This document shows positions 1-7,267 of a stretch of DNA of 64,000 nt, in pieces (position 1 is the first letter of the stretch; each line of letters begins with the position of its first letter). The notes beneath the pieces were generated by a model. That model saw nothing but the letters and a program-made list of their open reading frames with translations. It searched no databases and was not told the origin of the DNA. The DNA comes from UBA11358 sp049517655. GTDB taxonomy: Bacteria > Verrucomicrobiota > Verrucomicrobiia > Limisphaerales > UBA11358. The position numbers were made by a program, and so were the translations under genes. The stretch is taken from NCBI GenBank assembly GCA_049517655.1, contig JBEKRQ010000001.1, positions 372,001-436,000 of the forward strand. Reading direction: 5' to 3'.

Positions 1-231
1 GGAAGCCACCATTTTGCCGAATTTGCCGGTTTCCTTTTCAACGGCTTTGATCAAGCCAGGCAGGCAGGCAAAGGTCTGTTTGGTCTGACCGATCAAAACA
101 TCAGCTTCCTGCGCGTTTAAATAGCCAAGCCGCTGCGAGAGATGGATGAAATACTGAGTCTCGCTCAGCGAGCCACGCGAGATATACAGGAAATGCAGAT
201 AATCCTTCTTGCTCTCCCGCGAAGAGCCTTC
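1..231 (-). pseudogene. Four-helix-bundle (S23 family) protein, 3' half, separated from its 5' half by a GIY-YIG insertion
   Basis: Reading leftward from 231, the frame gives EGSSRESKKDYLHFLYIS, then a second amphipathic stretch with SLSETQYFIHLSQRLGYL, and runs off the window. This is the second half of the S23/four-helix-bundle family (usually about 120 aa), whose first half ends in the conserved NIAEGS motif. That first half lies on the same strand at 499-672, and about 290 bp containing a GIY-YIG gene lie between. A local ATG at 258 keeps this half translatable with a short foreign N-terminus, so a fragment could still be made. S23 proteins form small helical-bundle oligomers of mostly unknown role; some are encoded in 23S rRNA intervening sequences, and diversity-generating retroelement Avd proteins share the fold. 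Confidence 0.8.
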
Positions 232-522
232 CCTCCGGCGCGTAGCCCCAATTTTCATCGGCCTATTTTGTTTCCAGCCATTTTTGCCGCTTGCCTCGTG
301 ATCGTTTGAGGCACCATTCAAAATATCGTGCCTGCTCTCTGGTATCAAATTCCTGTGTTTTGAAGAGTACCCACGGGCGGTTATCTTTTGTGGAATGAAC
401 GGCTCCGCCATTGTGAAGGGAAAGCCGCTTGGTGACGTCCGCCGTTTGTCCAACATAAATGCGCCCGGATGCCGATTGGATGGCGTAAACAAAAAAACTC
501 ATGCGCCTACGGGGCGGAGCAC
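232..522 (-). mobile_element. Putative GIY-YIG insertion element with imperfect terminal inverted repeats
   Basis: The segment between the two S23 halves contains only the GIY-YIG gene plus short ends. The ends match as a 17-bp imperfect inverted repeat: 233-249 reads CTCCGGCGCGTAGCCCC, and the complement of 503-519 reads CTCCGCCCCGTAGGCGC (13 of 17 identical). Removing the segment joins codons for PANI to codons for EGSS, which restores the family motif NIAEGS apart from one alanine codon at the junction. This is the behaviour of an endonuclease-carrying insertion aimed at a conserved protein-coding site. No group I intron or intein features are seen. Exact boundaries are uncertain by a few bases. 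Confidence 0.6.
263..502 (-). CDS. Small GIY-YIG nuclease-domain protein
   Basis: A 79-aa single-domain protein made almost entirely of the GIY-YIG fold. It opens with FVYAIQSASGRIYVGQT, which contains the two GIY/YIG-like strands with the catalytic tyrosine. TADVTKRLSLHN follows and carries the conserved arginine. The helix near residues 56-66 (EQARYFEWCLKRSRG) carries the catalytic glutamate, and the C-terminus is basic. All catalytic positions are therefore present. The family cuts DNA in repair, restriction and homing enzymes; stand-alone 80-95 aa forms are common in bacteria and mostly uncharacterised. The start codon overlaps the stop of the interrupted S23 5' half (ATGA), so translation may be coupled. 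The gene sits inside the S23 gene, which suggests a role in its own insertion (inference). Confidence 0.85.
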   Translation of the reverse strand: MSFFVYAIQSASGRIYVGQTADVTKRLSLHNGGAVHSTKDNRPWVLFKTQEFDTREQARYFEWCLKRSRGKRQKWLETK

Positions 523-672
523 AATATTTGCCGGAACTGAGTAAGATGCCCTGCGCAACTGACTCGTCAGGCCGTAGATTTCCTCTTTTGGGAATGAGCG
601 CGTGCGTTCATAAACGGCAACGGTCAAGTCGTCAGCAAGCTTCCAAGCTTCAATTTTCTTATAGTCTCTCAT
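499..672 (-). pseudogene. Four-helix-bundle (S23 family) protein, 5' half
   Basis: Translation from the ATG at 672 gives MRDYKKIEAWKLADDL, then FPKEEIYGLTSQLRRASYSV and PANI. This is the classic first half of an S23 four-helix-bundle protein, including the W-K-A helix, the FPxEExYGLTSQ turn and the xRRAxxSVxxNI helix. After NI the frame leaves homology, runs into the right end of the GIY-YIG element (VLRPVGA) and stops at 499-501, overlapping the GIY-YIG start. The remaining half continues at 1-231. The gene is preceded on its upstream side by a degenerate heptamer array. It is too short to show up as a normal ORF. Confidence 0.8.
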
Positions 673-777
673 AGTCTTGCGGTCCTGTAGTCAGTGGTCT
701 GTTGTCTTGTTGTCCGTCACTCCGTAGTCTCGTTGTCCTTTTTCCGTGGTCCAGTCGTCTCGTAGTCCCGTGGTCCC
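673..777. repeat. Degenerate 7-8 bp tandem array upstream of the split S23 gene
   Basis: The DNA is a run of units ending in GTC with variable leading bases (for example TAGTCTT, AGTGGTC, CGTAGTC, CGTGGTC). Spacing is mostly 7, sometimes 8. It fills the gap between the S23 start codon and the end of the next glycosyltransferase gene. No promoter is recognisable. A longer array of the same kind lies on the other side of that glycosyltransferase. Confidence 0.7.
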
Positions 778-1881
778 TTATGACACCCTCCACGGCGCGA
801 CCGGACGCGCAGCATTGGAATAAATGTGGTCCATGATAGCGGCAAAATATTTGGCCACCGCTTCACCACTAATGCAGGTTGCCCATTTGCGGATGCGTTC
901 ACGTTCGGCCGGCGAGCGAGGGCCTAATTCAATCCAATCCTTGAGCGCTTTCGTGAGATCATCCACGCGGCCAGCCCGGAAGACCGTGCCCAGCCACGGC
1001 TCCCTCACAAGTTCTGTCGCCCCGCACGCAGAACTGCAAATAACCGGCGTTCCGGCTGTCAACGATTCGTTCACCACCGCTCCCCAACCATCCTTTCGAC
1101 TGGGCAACAATGTGACGTCCGCCTTTTCCATTTCCATTTGAACCCCTGCGGTGTCCCTCTTGGCCAGCCAGGTTACGCGGTTCTGAATTCCCAGAGCTTG
1201 AGCGTAACCTTGAAGTCGCTGTTTTTCCGGGCCTTCTCCGAGCAAACGCAACTGGGCTTGCTGCGATGGCACGGCTGCAAAGGCACGGAGGAGAAGGTCC
1301 AATCCTTTGAGAGTAATGAACCGCCCGGCGTATAACAAAACGGGCGCACCTGCGGGAACATTCACGCGCGAATCTGGGGCAGGCTCGGTTACATACGCAA
1401 AAGGAAACACGGTTATGTCAGGATAACCGCAGCGACGAAACCATCTGACGCCCATTTCGCCCATGGCGAGCACAAAATCATAATGAAACCCTCTGGTGTA
1501 TCGCTCTACGGTATATTTGGCCCAGCGTCCGCAGCCCAGAATGCCTCTGGGATCAGGGGCTTCGGACAGGATGCCGATGCGCCGGCCTGACGACAGACAC
1601 TGCTGGACAGCTTGGTTGCCGAGTTGTGTCCAGCGCGCTCCGGCCATAATGTGGATAGCATCTTTAGAACTGCTTTCGATCAACCGCCGGGTTTCCTCTG
1701 CACCGGGACCGATTACGACACGTGCCCGCCCCAAGTTCGGGACATCCCATCCCAATGCCAGGCGATCGGCGATCATAGATTCGCCAGCCACCACAGTCAC
1801 TTCATGCCCCAAGTCCGCCAGCGACCGTAAAAACGGGGCTTGGTGTGGGCTGATGATGTTCTGCCAGAAGACGGTATTCAA
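778..1881 (-). CDS. GT4-family glycosyltransferase
   Basis: A 367-aa retaining GT-B glycosyltransferase. The N-terminal acceptor domain begins MNTVFWQNIISPHQAPFLRSL, with a short Rossmann strand VTVVAGE. The C-terminal domain starts near residue 183 with LLYAGRFITLKGLDLLLRAF. It continues with LLGEGPEKQRLQGYAQALG and the donor-binding signature around residues 262-293 (SRKDGWGAVVNESLTAGTP then CGATELV). This signature corresponds to the EX7E motif region of GT4, although the first glutamate position is shifted by the DGWG sequence. It probably transfers a nucleotide-activated sugar to the exopolysaccharide repeat unit on the cytoplasmic side. It is the last recognisable biosynthetic gene of the minus-strand locus and is bracketed by two heptamer arrays. 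The sugar specificity cannot be read from sequence. Confidence 0.85.
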   Translation of the reverse strand: MNTVFWQNIISPHQAPFLRSLADLGHEVTVVAGESMIADRLALGWDVPNLGRARVVIGPGAEETRRLIESSSKDAIHIMAGARWTQLGNQAVQQCLSSGRRIGILSEAPDPRGILGCGRWAKYTVERYTRGFHYDFVLAMGEMGVRWFRRCGYPDITVFPFAYVTEPAPDSRVNVPAGAPVLLYAGRFITLKGLDLLLRAFAAVPSQQAQLRLLGEGPEKQRLQGYAQALGIQNRVTWLAKRDTAGVQMEMEKADVTLLPSRKDGWGAVVNESLTAGTPVICSSACGATELVREPWLGTVFRAGRVDDLTKALKDWIELGPRSPAERERIRKWATCISGEAVAKYFAAIMDHIYSNAARPVAPWRVS

Positions 1882-1985
1882 TGGGTCAGTGGTCCATAGT
1901 CAGTGGTCCGTAGTCAGTAGTCAGTAGTCAGTAGTCCGTAGTCAGTAGTCAGTGGTCAGTGGTCAGTGGTTAGTCGCCAGTCGCC
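1882..1985. repeat. Near-perfect heptamer array (AGTGGTC/AGTAGTC/CGTAGTC units)
   Basis: About fourteen consecutive 7-bp units. Each ends in GTC until the last few, which drift to AGTCGCC. The phase is never broken, unlike the array at 673-777. It begins at the start codon end of the GT4 gene and extends into the last codons of the O-antigen-ligase-like gene, whose C-terminal residues LATGD are encoded by it. I see no coding or terminator role. Confidence 0.85.
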
Positions 1986-3373
1986 AATGGACGGAGCGCG
2001 GGCTGAGCAGGGCGAAACTTGTGGAGCGCGCGCAGCCGGCGCTTGGTTCTCGCGCGAGCCGGTTGCAGCGCGGCATCGCCAACATTTCCAAGCCAAAGCC
2101 AGAATAGAAAGCAGAGGGGACTGCCAAAGCCAAGTATCCAGCCCTCGGCCACACCATGAACGCCCAGAAAGACTCCCACTACATTCAAAATGTCCCGGTC
2201 TAGTCCCGCTTGCCGCTGAGAGTTCACATATCCAAACAGGAGAAGACCCAGTGCCGAGAAAAACGACACAAACCCCACCGCTCCGGTCATAGCCAGCACT
2301 GCAAGGTAAGAGGAGCCGGGCTCGACCCGTATTGCACCACCCTCTTCCACTTCGGAACCGCTGCCGGTTCCCATGGCCACACCGATGCCGAACACGGGGC
2401 TGGATTCAAACTCCTCTATCCGTGACTGCCAAAGGCCGGCGCGGCTGTTAACGGTCCCTTTGTGAGCTAGAGCACCGGCCGCTTCACCGCTCGTCTCGTC
2501 GGTACCGTGCTGGAGAAAAAAGCCGCATACGAGGCCTAAAAATAGAAGCGCAAAGATTCCTCCAAGCGCCGGTTTGCGTCGAACCAGGAGAAAGCAAACG
2601 GCCGCGCCCGTGGCGAGGACAGCCACGCGGGACCCGGCAGCAACCAAGGGGACCAAGCCGAGAACCGCTAACAGGCTCCAGCGCCAGGAGCGGCCGTGCA
2701 GCGCACGGGCCAACGCAATCCCGACTCCCATTCCAGCGATTGGCCCCGCCAGCATGCATTGGTTCATGAAACTCGAAAAATAGCCGGCACCAAAGTTTGG
2801 AAGGTGCAAAATATACCACACCACAAAAATTGCCGTGAGTGATACTAACCCACTAATTGTAAGCTTCCATGCTGCCGACCGCAGTCCGATCGCTACAGGG
2901 TTCAGAACCACGGGTCCCACAGCAAGAATCAGCAAAGCAAGCCCAAGCCAATGCGACCCAGCCGTGTTCAACTGCTCTGCCTGGGTAAGGCTGGCGGCAA
3001 ACGCGAGCAAAACGATTATCCACGATAGGTGCCATCTTCCGCCGCCAGCGATAGCCATTACCATTCCCAGCGACAGCGATAAGACTGTGATCAATATCCA
3101 TCCCGCATAGGGCACATGCAAATACCAAGGCAGAACGGTCCCCCTGATGAAATAAACCAATACAACAAGCATCCCGCACCAGCGCGCCCACTTGAGCAAA
3201 TTAGCCGGTTGGCCCGAGAAGGTTCCGAACGAACCTGCGTTTGCATCTGTCCGCGAACCTATGCCAGCAGCCCTGCGCCTTGCAGCCGCATCCCTCCTAT
3301 TCCGTAAGTGAAAATGGAGGCGTGAACGGGAAGAATTTGAGATCCTTTCTCTCAAGGTATAATCCTGTGACAA
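1970..3373 (-). CDS. O-antigen ligase / Wzy-type polymerase-like membrane protein
   Basis: A 467-aa polytopic membrane protein. A charged, arginine-rich N-terminal tail of about 60 residues is followed by repeated hydrophobic segments. Between two groups of these lies a periplasmic-loop region with VNSRAGLWQSRIEEFESSP and FGIGVAMGTGSG, the Wzy_C/O-antigen-ligase signature, then a loop rich in glutamate and glycine. Family members move or polymerise undecaprenyl-linked glycans at the periplasmic face. In this locus a polymerase role for the exopolysaccharide is the simplest reading. The long arginine-rich head is unusual, and the true start may lie downstream. The last codons lie in a heptamer array. 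Confidence 0.75.
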   Translation of the reverse strand: MSQDYTLRERISNSSRSRLHFHLRNRRDAAARRRAAGIGSRTDANAGSFGTFSGQPANLLKWARWCGMLVVLVYFIRGTVLPWYLHVPYAGWILITVLSLSLGMVMAIAGGGRWHLSWIIVLLAFAASLTQAEQLNTAGSHWLGLALLILAVGPVVLNPVAIGLRSAAWKLTISGLVSLTAIFVVWYILHLPNFGAGYFSSFMNQCMLAGPIAGMGVGIALARALHGRSWRWSLLAVLGLVPLVAAGSRVAVLATGAAVCFLLVRRKPALGGIFALLFLGLVCGFFLQHGTDETSGEAAGALAHKGTVNSRAGLWQSRIEEFESSPVFGIGVAMGTGSGSEVEEGGAIRVEPGSSYLAVLAMTGAVGFVSFFSALGLLLFGYVNSQRQAGLDRDILNVVGVFLGVHGVAEGWILGFGSPLCFLFWLWLGNVGDAALQPARARTKRRLRALHKFRPAQPALRPLATGD

Positions 3374-3449
3374 AGCCTGCCGCAGCGGGCATCAGCACGC
3401 TGACCGGCTGTTAGCGTCTGCTCGACGCTATGTGCCTTCGTTTTCATGA

Positions 3450-4700
3450 TTACCAACGGTTGCGCAACCAGTAGTCAAGCCGCGGGCAGGCATCAATCCG
3501 ATTTCGCAACCATTTACGTATGCTTGGCGAAAGGCGCTGATACTGGGAGTACAGTGCACGGGATTTAAATTCGATTTCTGGAGGCAGTCCTGGTTTCCGC
3601 TCTGATGGGCATGTTTTTGCGTGCGCTTCCACCCGCTTCAAAAACGCGCACAACTGCGAAGCCATAGTCTCCGCATTGAATTGCGTTCGCGCCCGTTGCA
3701 TTGCGCCCGCGGAAAGCCGTCGCCATTCCTCGCGGTTTTCGTAAAGGGATTTGATGGCATTCGCCCAAGCCGCGAAATTGCCCAGCGGCAGCAGCAAACC
3801 ATGCTTGCCATTCTCGATGATTTCACGGCTGCCGGAGGTAATGTCATAAGCCAGAGGCACGCAGCCCATGGCCATCGCCTCGATGGTCACCATGCCAAAC
3901 GCCTCCTTCCGACTGAGTATCAAGAGAACGTCACTCTCCTCCGCCAAGCGGTAACATTCCTCATGCGGAACACGCCCGGCCCATGTGACCAGGGAATCGA
4001 GGTGTTTCCGTTTGAAGTGACGCTCTAGCAAGTCACGGCTCCCCCCGCCAACTATCATCAACTGCACGGGCACCCCCAACTTCTTGACGCGTTGAAGGAT
4101 AGGCACCAAGTCAAAGATGCCCTTGAACGCACCCGTGCTGCCCATAAACAGCAGCCGAAATGGGCCGGAATAGGGTGCGCGTGTCGGTGCCGGCGGAAAT
4201 GCCGCTCCATTATGCACAGTCTCCAACAACCCACGAAAGTTCACGCTATTTAGACGAGCCCGGAGGCGCTCCTGGATATGCGTGGCCACACAAGCGACGC
4301 CATCCACCCACCGGTGATTCCGCATCGCCACATCAAGCTGGCGGCGAGACGAATCGTGCATCCCAACGATATGCAGTGTTTCCCGGGGAAAATACGGGAA
4401 GGCGGGTTCAATCCGTGGGACATCGTTTGTGATGACGAATTGCTGCGGGTTCTCCCTGAGCCAACCCAAGAAAGCTTGCGGTGCGTGCTTCTCTAGCCCG
4501 AGCGCCACGTAACGCACTCTCGTGACAGTATCCATTCGATCGTCCGCGGCGTCGCAAAGAGAAACCACGGTGGCGTGCCCCCCGCCCAGGCGCGCGAGAC
4601 CTTCCGCGGCATATCGGCAGACCGTTCCAATACCACCAGCCGAAAAGGTAGTTGTTACCCAGGCCACTCTGTTAACAGACTGTTCCCCTTTAATTTGCAT
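3450..4700 (-). CDS. GT4-family glycosyltransferase
   Basis: Retaining GT-B enzyme. The start chosen is the ATG at 4700 (MQIKGEQSVNRVAWVTTTF) because it overlaps the stop of the upstream glycosyltransferase by 11 bp, as expected for coupled genes. A longer frame to 4760 would overlap by 71 bp. The acceptor domain holds the glycine loop SAGGIGTVCRYAAEGL. The donor domain starts at FRLLFMGSTGAFKGIFDLVP, continues through WAGRVPHEECYRLAEESD, and has the full EX7E signature in SRKEAFGMVTIEAMAMGCVP. Both glutamates are present, so it should be active. It likely adds one sugar of the exopolysaccharide unit. The C-terminal basic tail may contact the membrane. Confidence 0.85.
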   Translation of the reverse strand: MQIKGEQSVNRVAWVTTTFSAGGIGTVCRYAAEGLARLGGGHATVVSLCDAADDRMDTVTRVRYVALGLEKHAPQAFLGWLRENPQQFVITNDVPRIEPAFPYFPRETLHIVGMHDSSRRQLDVAMRNHRWVDGVACVATHIQERLRARLNSVNFRGLLETVHNGAAFPPAPTRAPYSGPFRLLFMGSTGAFKGIFDLVPILQRVKKLGVPVQLMIVGGGSRDLLERHFKRKHLDSLVTWAGRVPHEECYRLAEESDVLLILSRKEAFGMVTIEAMAMGCVPLAYDITSGSREIIENGKHGLLLPLGNFAAWANAIKSLYENREEWRRLSAGAMQRARTQFNAETMASQLCAFLKRVEAHAKTCPSERKPGLPPEIEFKSRALYSQYQRLSPSIRKWLRNRIDACPRLDYWLRNRW

Positions 4701-5844
4701 GAGAATCAGACCTCGAATGCTTCCGCACTGAATCCAGCAGCGTGCTGAAACGACCGCCATACACTCTCGAGTCGCAATTAGCCTTTACCCAAGCCTGCCC
4801 AGACTCTCCAAGTTTGCGGCTAAGCTCCGGTCGCATAATCAAGTCCCAGATGAGCTCCGCCATTGCACGATGGTCGCCAACGGGGCAGAGCAGTCCACCA
4901 CCCGAGGCCAAAGTAACTTCACGGCACCCGGCGACATCTGAAGCTACAGTGGGAACTTTCAGGCTCCATGCCTCGAGCAGAACCATTCCCAGGGATTCTG
5001 TTTCGCTCGGCAGCACTATTACATCACACGCCGCCATGACTACGGGGACGTCATTTCGGTACCCAAGGAATTGCACGGCGTCATTCGCGGCTAATTCGGT
5101 CGTCGAGTCCCGAAGCTGCCGCTCATACGCTGCCCCCGCAGCAGAGCCGTCATGACCGCCGATAACCAGCAGTCGAACATTCCCCCCTCGAGAACGAATC
5201 TCTACTACTGCTCGAATCAATGTCTCGATCCGTTTTTTGGGATGCAGGCGACCAACATATCCTATTGTTTTTACGCCATGAAGCTTCAGTTCGTTTTTTA
5301 TGATTTCCTTCTGGCTTCCCGAAATATCAACATGAACATGCGGATCATAAAGATGATGCACCCTGCTGTGAAAGTGTCGTGGAGCCCAACTTACGACCTG
5401 CTGTCGCACCAATTCCGACGGGCAAATGATCACCTTGGCTTTGAGCCAGCACCAACGGTCAAGCCAGCGAGTCGGGGGCTTGAACTCAAAACGGCTTAAC
5501 CGGATGATGGGAATACCGGCCCGCACCGCCGCTAGTGTCACCAGTGGCGTGTTGCCACCAAGGTTGATGACCACCACATCCGGCTTGCTGGCTTTGAGGA
5601 TGCGCCTGAACCGGCGGTAGAAGCCAATGTGCCACATTGGATTCTGCCGCACCGAGTATTTGCCGAATTCCAGCGGATGCACTTTGACCCCGAGTTGCTG
5701 CAACTCCCGCTCCAAGGCCCCGCCGCCGGGGCATACGACTTCGGCCTCAAACTGCCGCCCTCGCAACAAGACTAGCATGCTGCGCTCGGATCCATAGGCC
5801 GCACCGCCGGGATTAACAAAGAGGACGTTCAGATCCGTTTTCAT
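4690..5844 (-). CDS. GT4-family glycosyltransferase
   Basis: A 384-aa GT-B glycosyltransferase. The N-terminus reads MKTDLNVLFVNPGGAAYGSE, with the glycine-rich loop after the first strand. A basic acceptor-domain segment YRRFRRILKASKPDVVVINL follows, then the donor domain TIGYVGRLHPKKRIETLIRA with conserved lysines for phosphate binding. The signature LPSETESLGMVLLEAWSLKVP near residue 285 supplies both EX7E glutamates. It overlaps the next gene by 11 bp and is separated by 40 bp from the pyruvyltransferase-like gene upstream, consistent with one operon. It probably contributes a sugar to the same glycan; specificity is unknown. Confidence 0.85.
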   Translation of the reverse strand: MKTDLNVLFVNPGGAAYGSERSMLVLLRGRQFEAEVVCPGGGALERELQQLGVKVHPLEFGKYSVRQNPMWHIGFYRRFRRILKASKPDVVVINLGGNTPLVTLAAVRAGIPIIRLSRFEFKPPTRWLDRWCWLKAKVIICPSELVRQQVVSWAPRHFHSRVHHLYDPHVHVDISGSQKEIIKNELKLHGVKTIGYVGRLHPKKRIETLIRAVVEIRSRGGNVRLLVIGGHDGSAAGAAYERQLRDSTTELAANDAVQFLGYRNDVPVVMAACDVIVLPSETESLGMVLLEAWSLKVPTVASDVAGCREVTLASGGGLLCPVGDHRAMAELIWDLIMRPELSRKLGESGQAWVKANCDSRVYGGRFSTLLDSVRKHSRSDSHAN

Positions 5845-5884
5845 TTACGAGCTGGAAGCCTGCGATTCAGGTTTTCAAAGGTTA

Positions 5885-6883
5885 TCATCGAGAGAACATT
5901 TCGTTGAGTTCTGCGGGATCAAACATTCCTGAGGAAAGGCTTTCCGGAAGACCGCAGGATTCCTGAGGTGCAGAAGCGACCTCGTTGCGTAACTGCGGGT
6001 TTAAGAACGGGCAGGCGAGCAGTAACTTTCGCAAATCAATTCGAAGCTCATGGAGAGCCGCCTTCGAGACCACGTCGTCGAGAGATGGATCCAGTCTGAT
6101 GTCAACTGGAAAAGGTTCCCCGGCGTTTATCGACAACCGATAGTCCCGGAACTTGAACATTCCACCGAGCAAAATATCTGACAATTTGATCCAGACGTTT
6201 GGAATGCCATAAGCATCCGCGCAGATCAGACCGTGAAGGGAGCTGGACAAGATCACCTTGCAAGACTTTACATCTCTGACGACATTGGCAATTCCGCTTT
6301 CGATATCGACTATAAGAACATGTGGGTTGCCCTTATGTTGTTCTACCCAAGGGTGTCCTTTATCAATATAATGTGGAACTATTCCAATCTCGTATCGCTG
6401 GGTGACAGGCGGATTGAAAAAGCGCGGCAGAAGCAAAGCAGGATCGCCATAGACTTCCGGGCATTCGATACCAGCCTTCAGCAGAGCTGCCCGGGATAAT
6501 GGACCGCGAACGGCATGGATCGCACGTGGGGGTTGAAGGACGCTCGCTCCTTCGTTCATGAAGCCGCTCCCCCAAACTTCTGCACGGGAATTTGCACCCG
6601 CTAGAACGCTGCCAGCGACTAGATACCGATCATAAAAAAGACCATCCAAATGCTGTACTTTGCGTCCCGAAAGCAGCTCGACAAGCACCGGATTCAAAGC
6701 GTCTCCCCAGTTGGGAATGTCGAAGTAACCCACGGGTATTCGTCCACGATTGCAGACTTTCGCGATTCCACGCCTGACCGGGTCTGCTGCTAACACCTTA
6801 GCCGCGCGCCAAAGAAATGACCGCTTAAATGATCCCATGCGTTGCGTCATATTGCTTGCAATAAAGCTTCTGCCACTTCTCAA
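5885..6883 (-). CDS. Polysaccharide pyruvyl transferase family protein
   Basis: A 332-aa protein matching the PF04230 type. Features are a Rossmann-like start IPVGYFDIPNWGDALNPVLV, WGSGFMN, AVRGPLSRAALLKAG, VYGDPALLLPRF, and the C-terminal half with IGIVPHYIDK, SSSLHGLICADAYGIPNVWI. The SSLHG histidine and the WGD/GDPA motifs are family hallmarks. Members add pyruvyl ketals to sugars or act as related transferases, giving glycans negative charge. The place in the operon fits modification of the exopolysaccharide. The first 11 codons may not be translated; an ATG in the same frame (MTQRMGS) is a reasonable alternative. Confidence 0.85.
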   Translation of the reverse strand: MRSGRSFIASNMTQRMGSFKRSFLWRAAKVLAADPVRRGIAKVCNRGRIPVGYFDIPNWGDALNPVLVELLSGRKVQHLDGLFYDRYLVAGSVLAGANSRAEVWGSGFMNEGASVLQPPRAIHAVRGPLSRAALLKAGIECPEVYGDPALLLPRFFNPPVTQRYEIGIVPHYIDKGHPWVEQHKGNPHVLIVDIESGIANVVRDVKSCKVILSSSLHGLICADAYGIPNVWIKLSDILLGGMFKFRDYRLSINAGEPFPVDIRLDPSLDDVVSKAALHELRIDLRKLLLACPFLNPQLRNEVASAPQESCGLPESLSSGMFDPAELNEMFSR

Positions 6884-7024
6884 GGGCTTCAGTAGTGTTC
6901 GCTAACATGGCCAAAACTGAGGAGGCTTGCGATTTGCTTGCTCGCGAGCAGGGGGTGGCTTTGCAGGCTCTCGATGTTACCAACACGCCAATCCAGGAGT
7001 TACCCTATCGAGCCATTGGGCTTA

Positions 7025-7225
7025 TTACCCGGAAACATGGAGCTGGTTGTTGGGAAGTTTGAAAGCTTCTTTCAGAAACGGAACAAGCATCATTTTTGCA
7101 CCGTTGGCGGACAAATGATGGGCATCGCGGTATATGGAAATTCCATTTTTCTCTACAATGAAATATCTGGCATCATCCATAAAGCTGGGGCGCGGATCGC
7201 CGCCATGAATAGCAACCGGACTTCA
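7025..7225 (-). pseudogene. C-terminal remnant of an acyltransferase SGNH domain
   Basis: On the minus strand the frame SPVAIHGGDPRPSFMDDARY, then FIVEKNGISIYRDAHHLSAN and GAKMM, is the end of an OafA-like acyltransferase-3/SGNH protein. The catalytic block DxxHLSxxGA is present. Nothing upstream supplies the roughly 600 residues that normally precede it: an in-frame stop lies just before, and the ArnT-like gene occupies the adjacent DNA. The fragment ends at a normal stop (7025-7027). It implies that the ancestral exopolysaccharide locus carried an acyltransferase between the glycosyltransferase and pyruvyltransferase genes, since lost. Confidence 0.55.
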
Positions 7226-7267
7226 ATTTGGCGTTTCTGATGCCCTATAGTCCCAATAACAATAGGT

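Noticed and set aside
1882..1985. Short repeat array that could be mistaken for CRISPR
   Set aside because: Unit is 7 bp without unique spacers of 25-40 bp and no cas genes are near.
6907..7062. Plus-strand frame MAKTEEACDLLAREQGVALQ of 51 aa
   Set aside because: It overlaps the acyltransferase remnant on the other strand, has no family motif and no ribosome-binding site.
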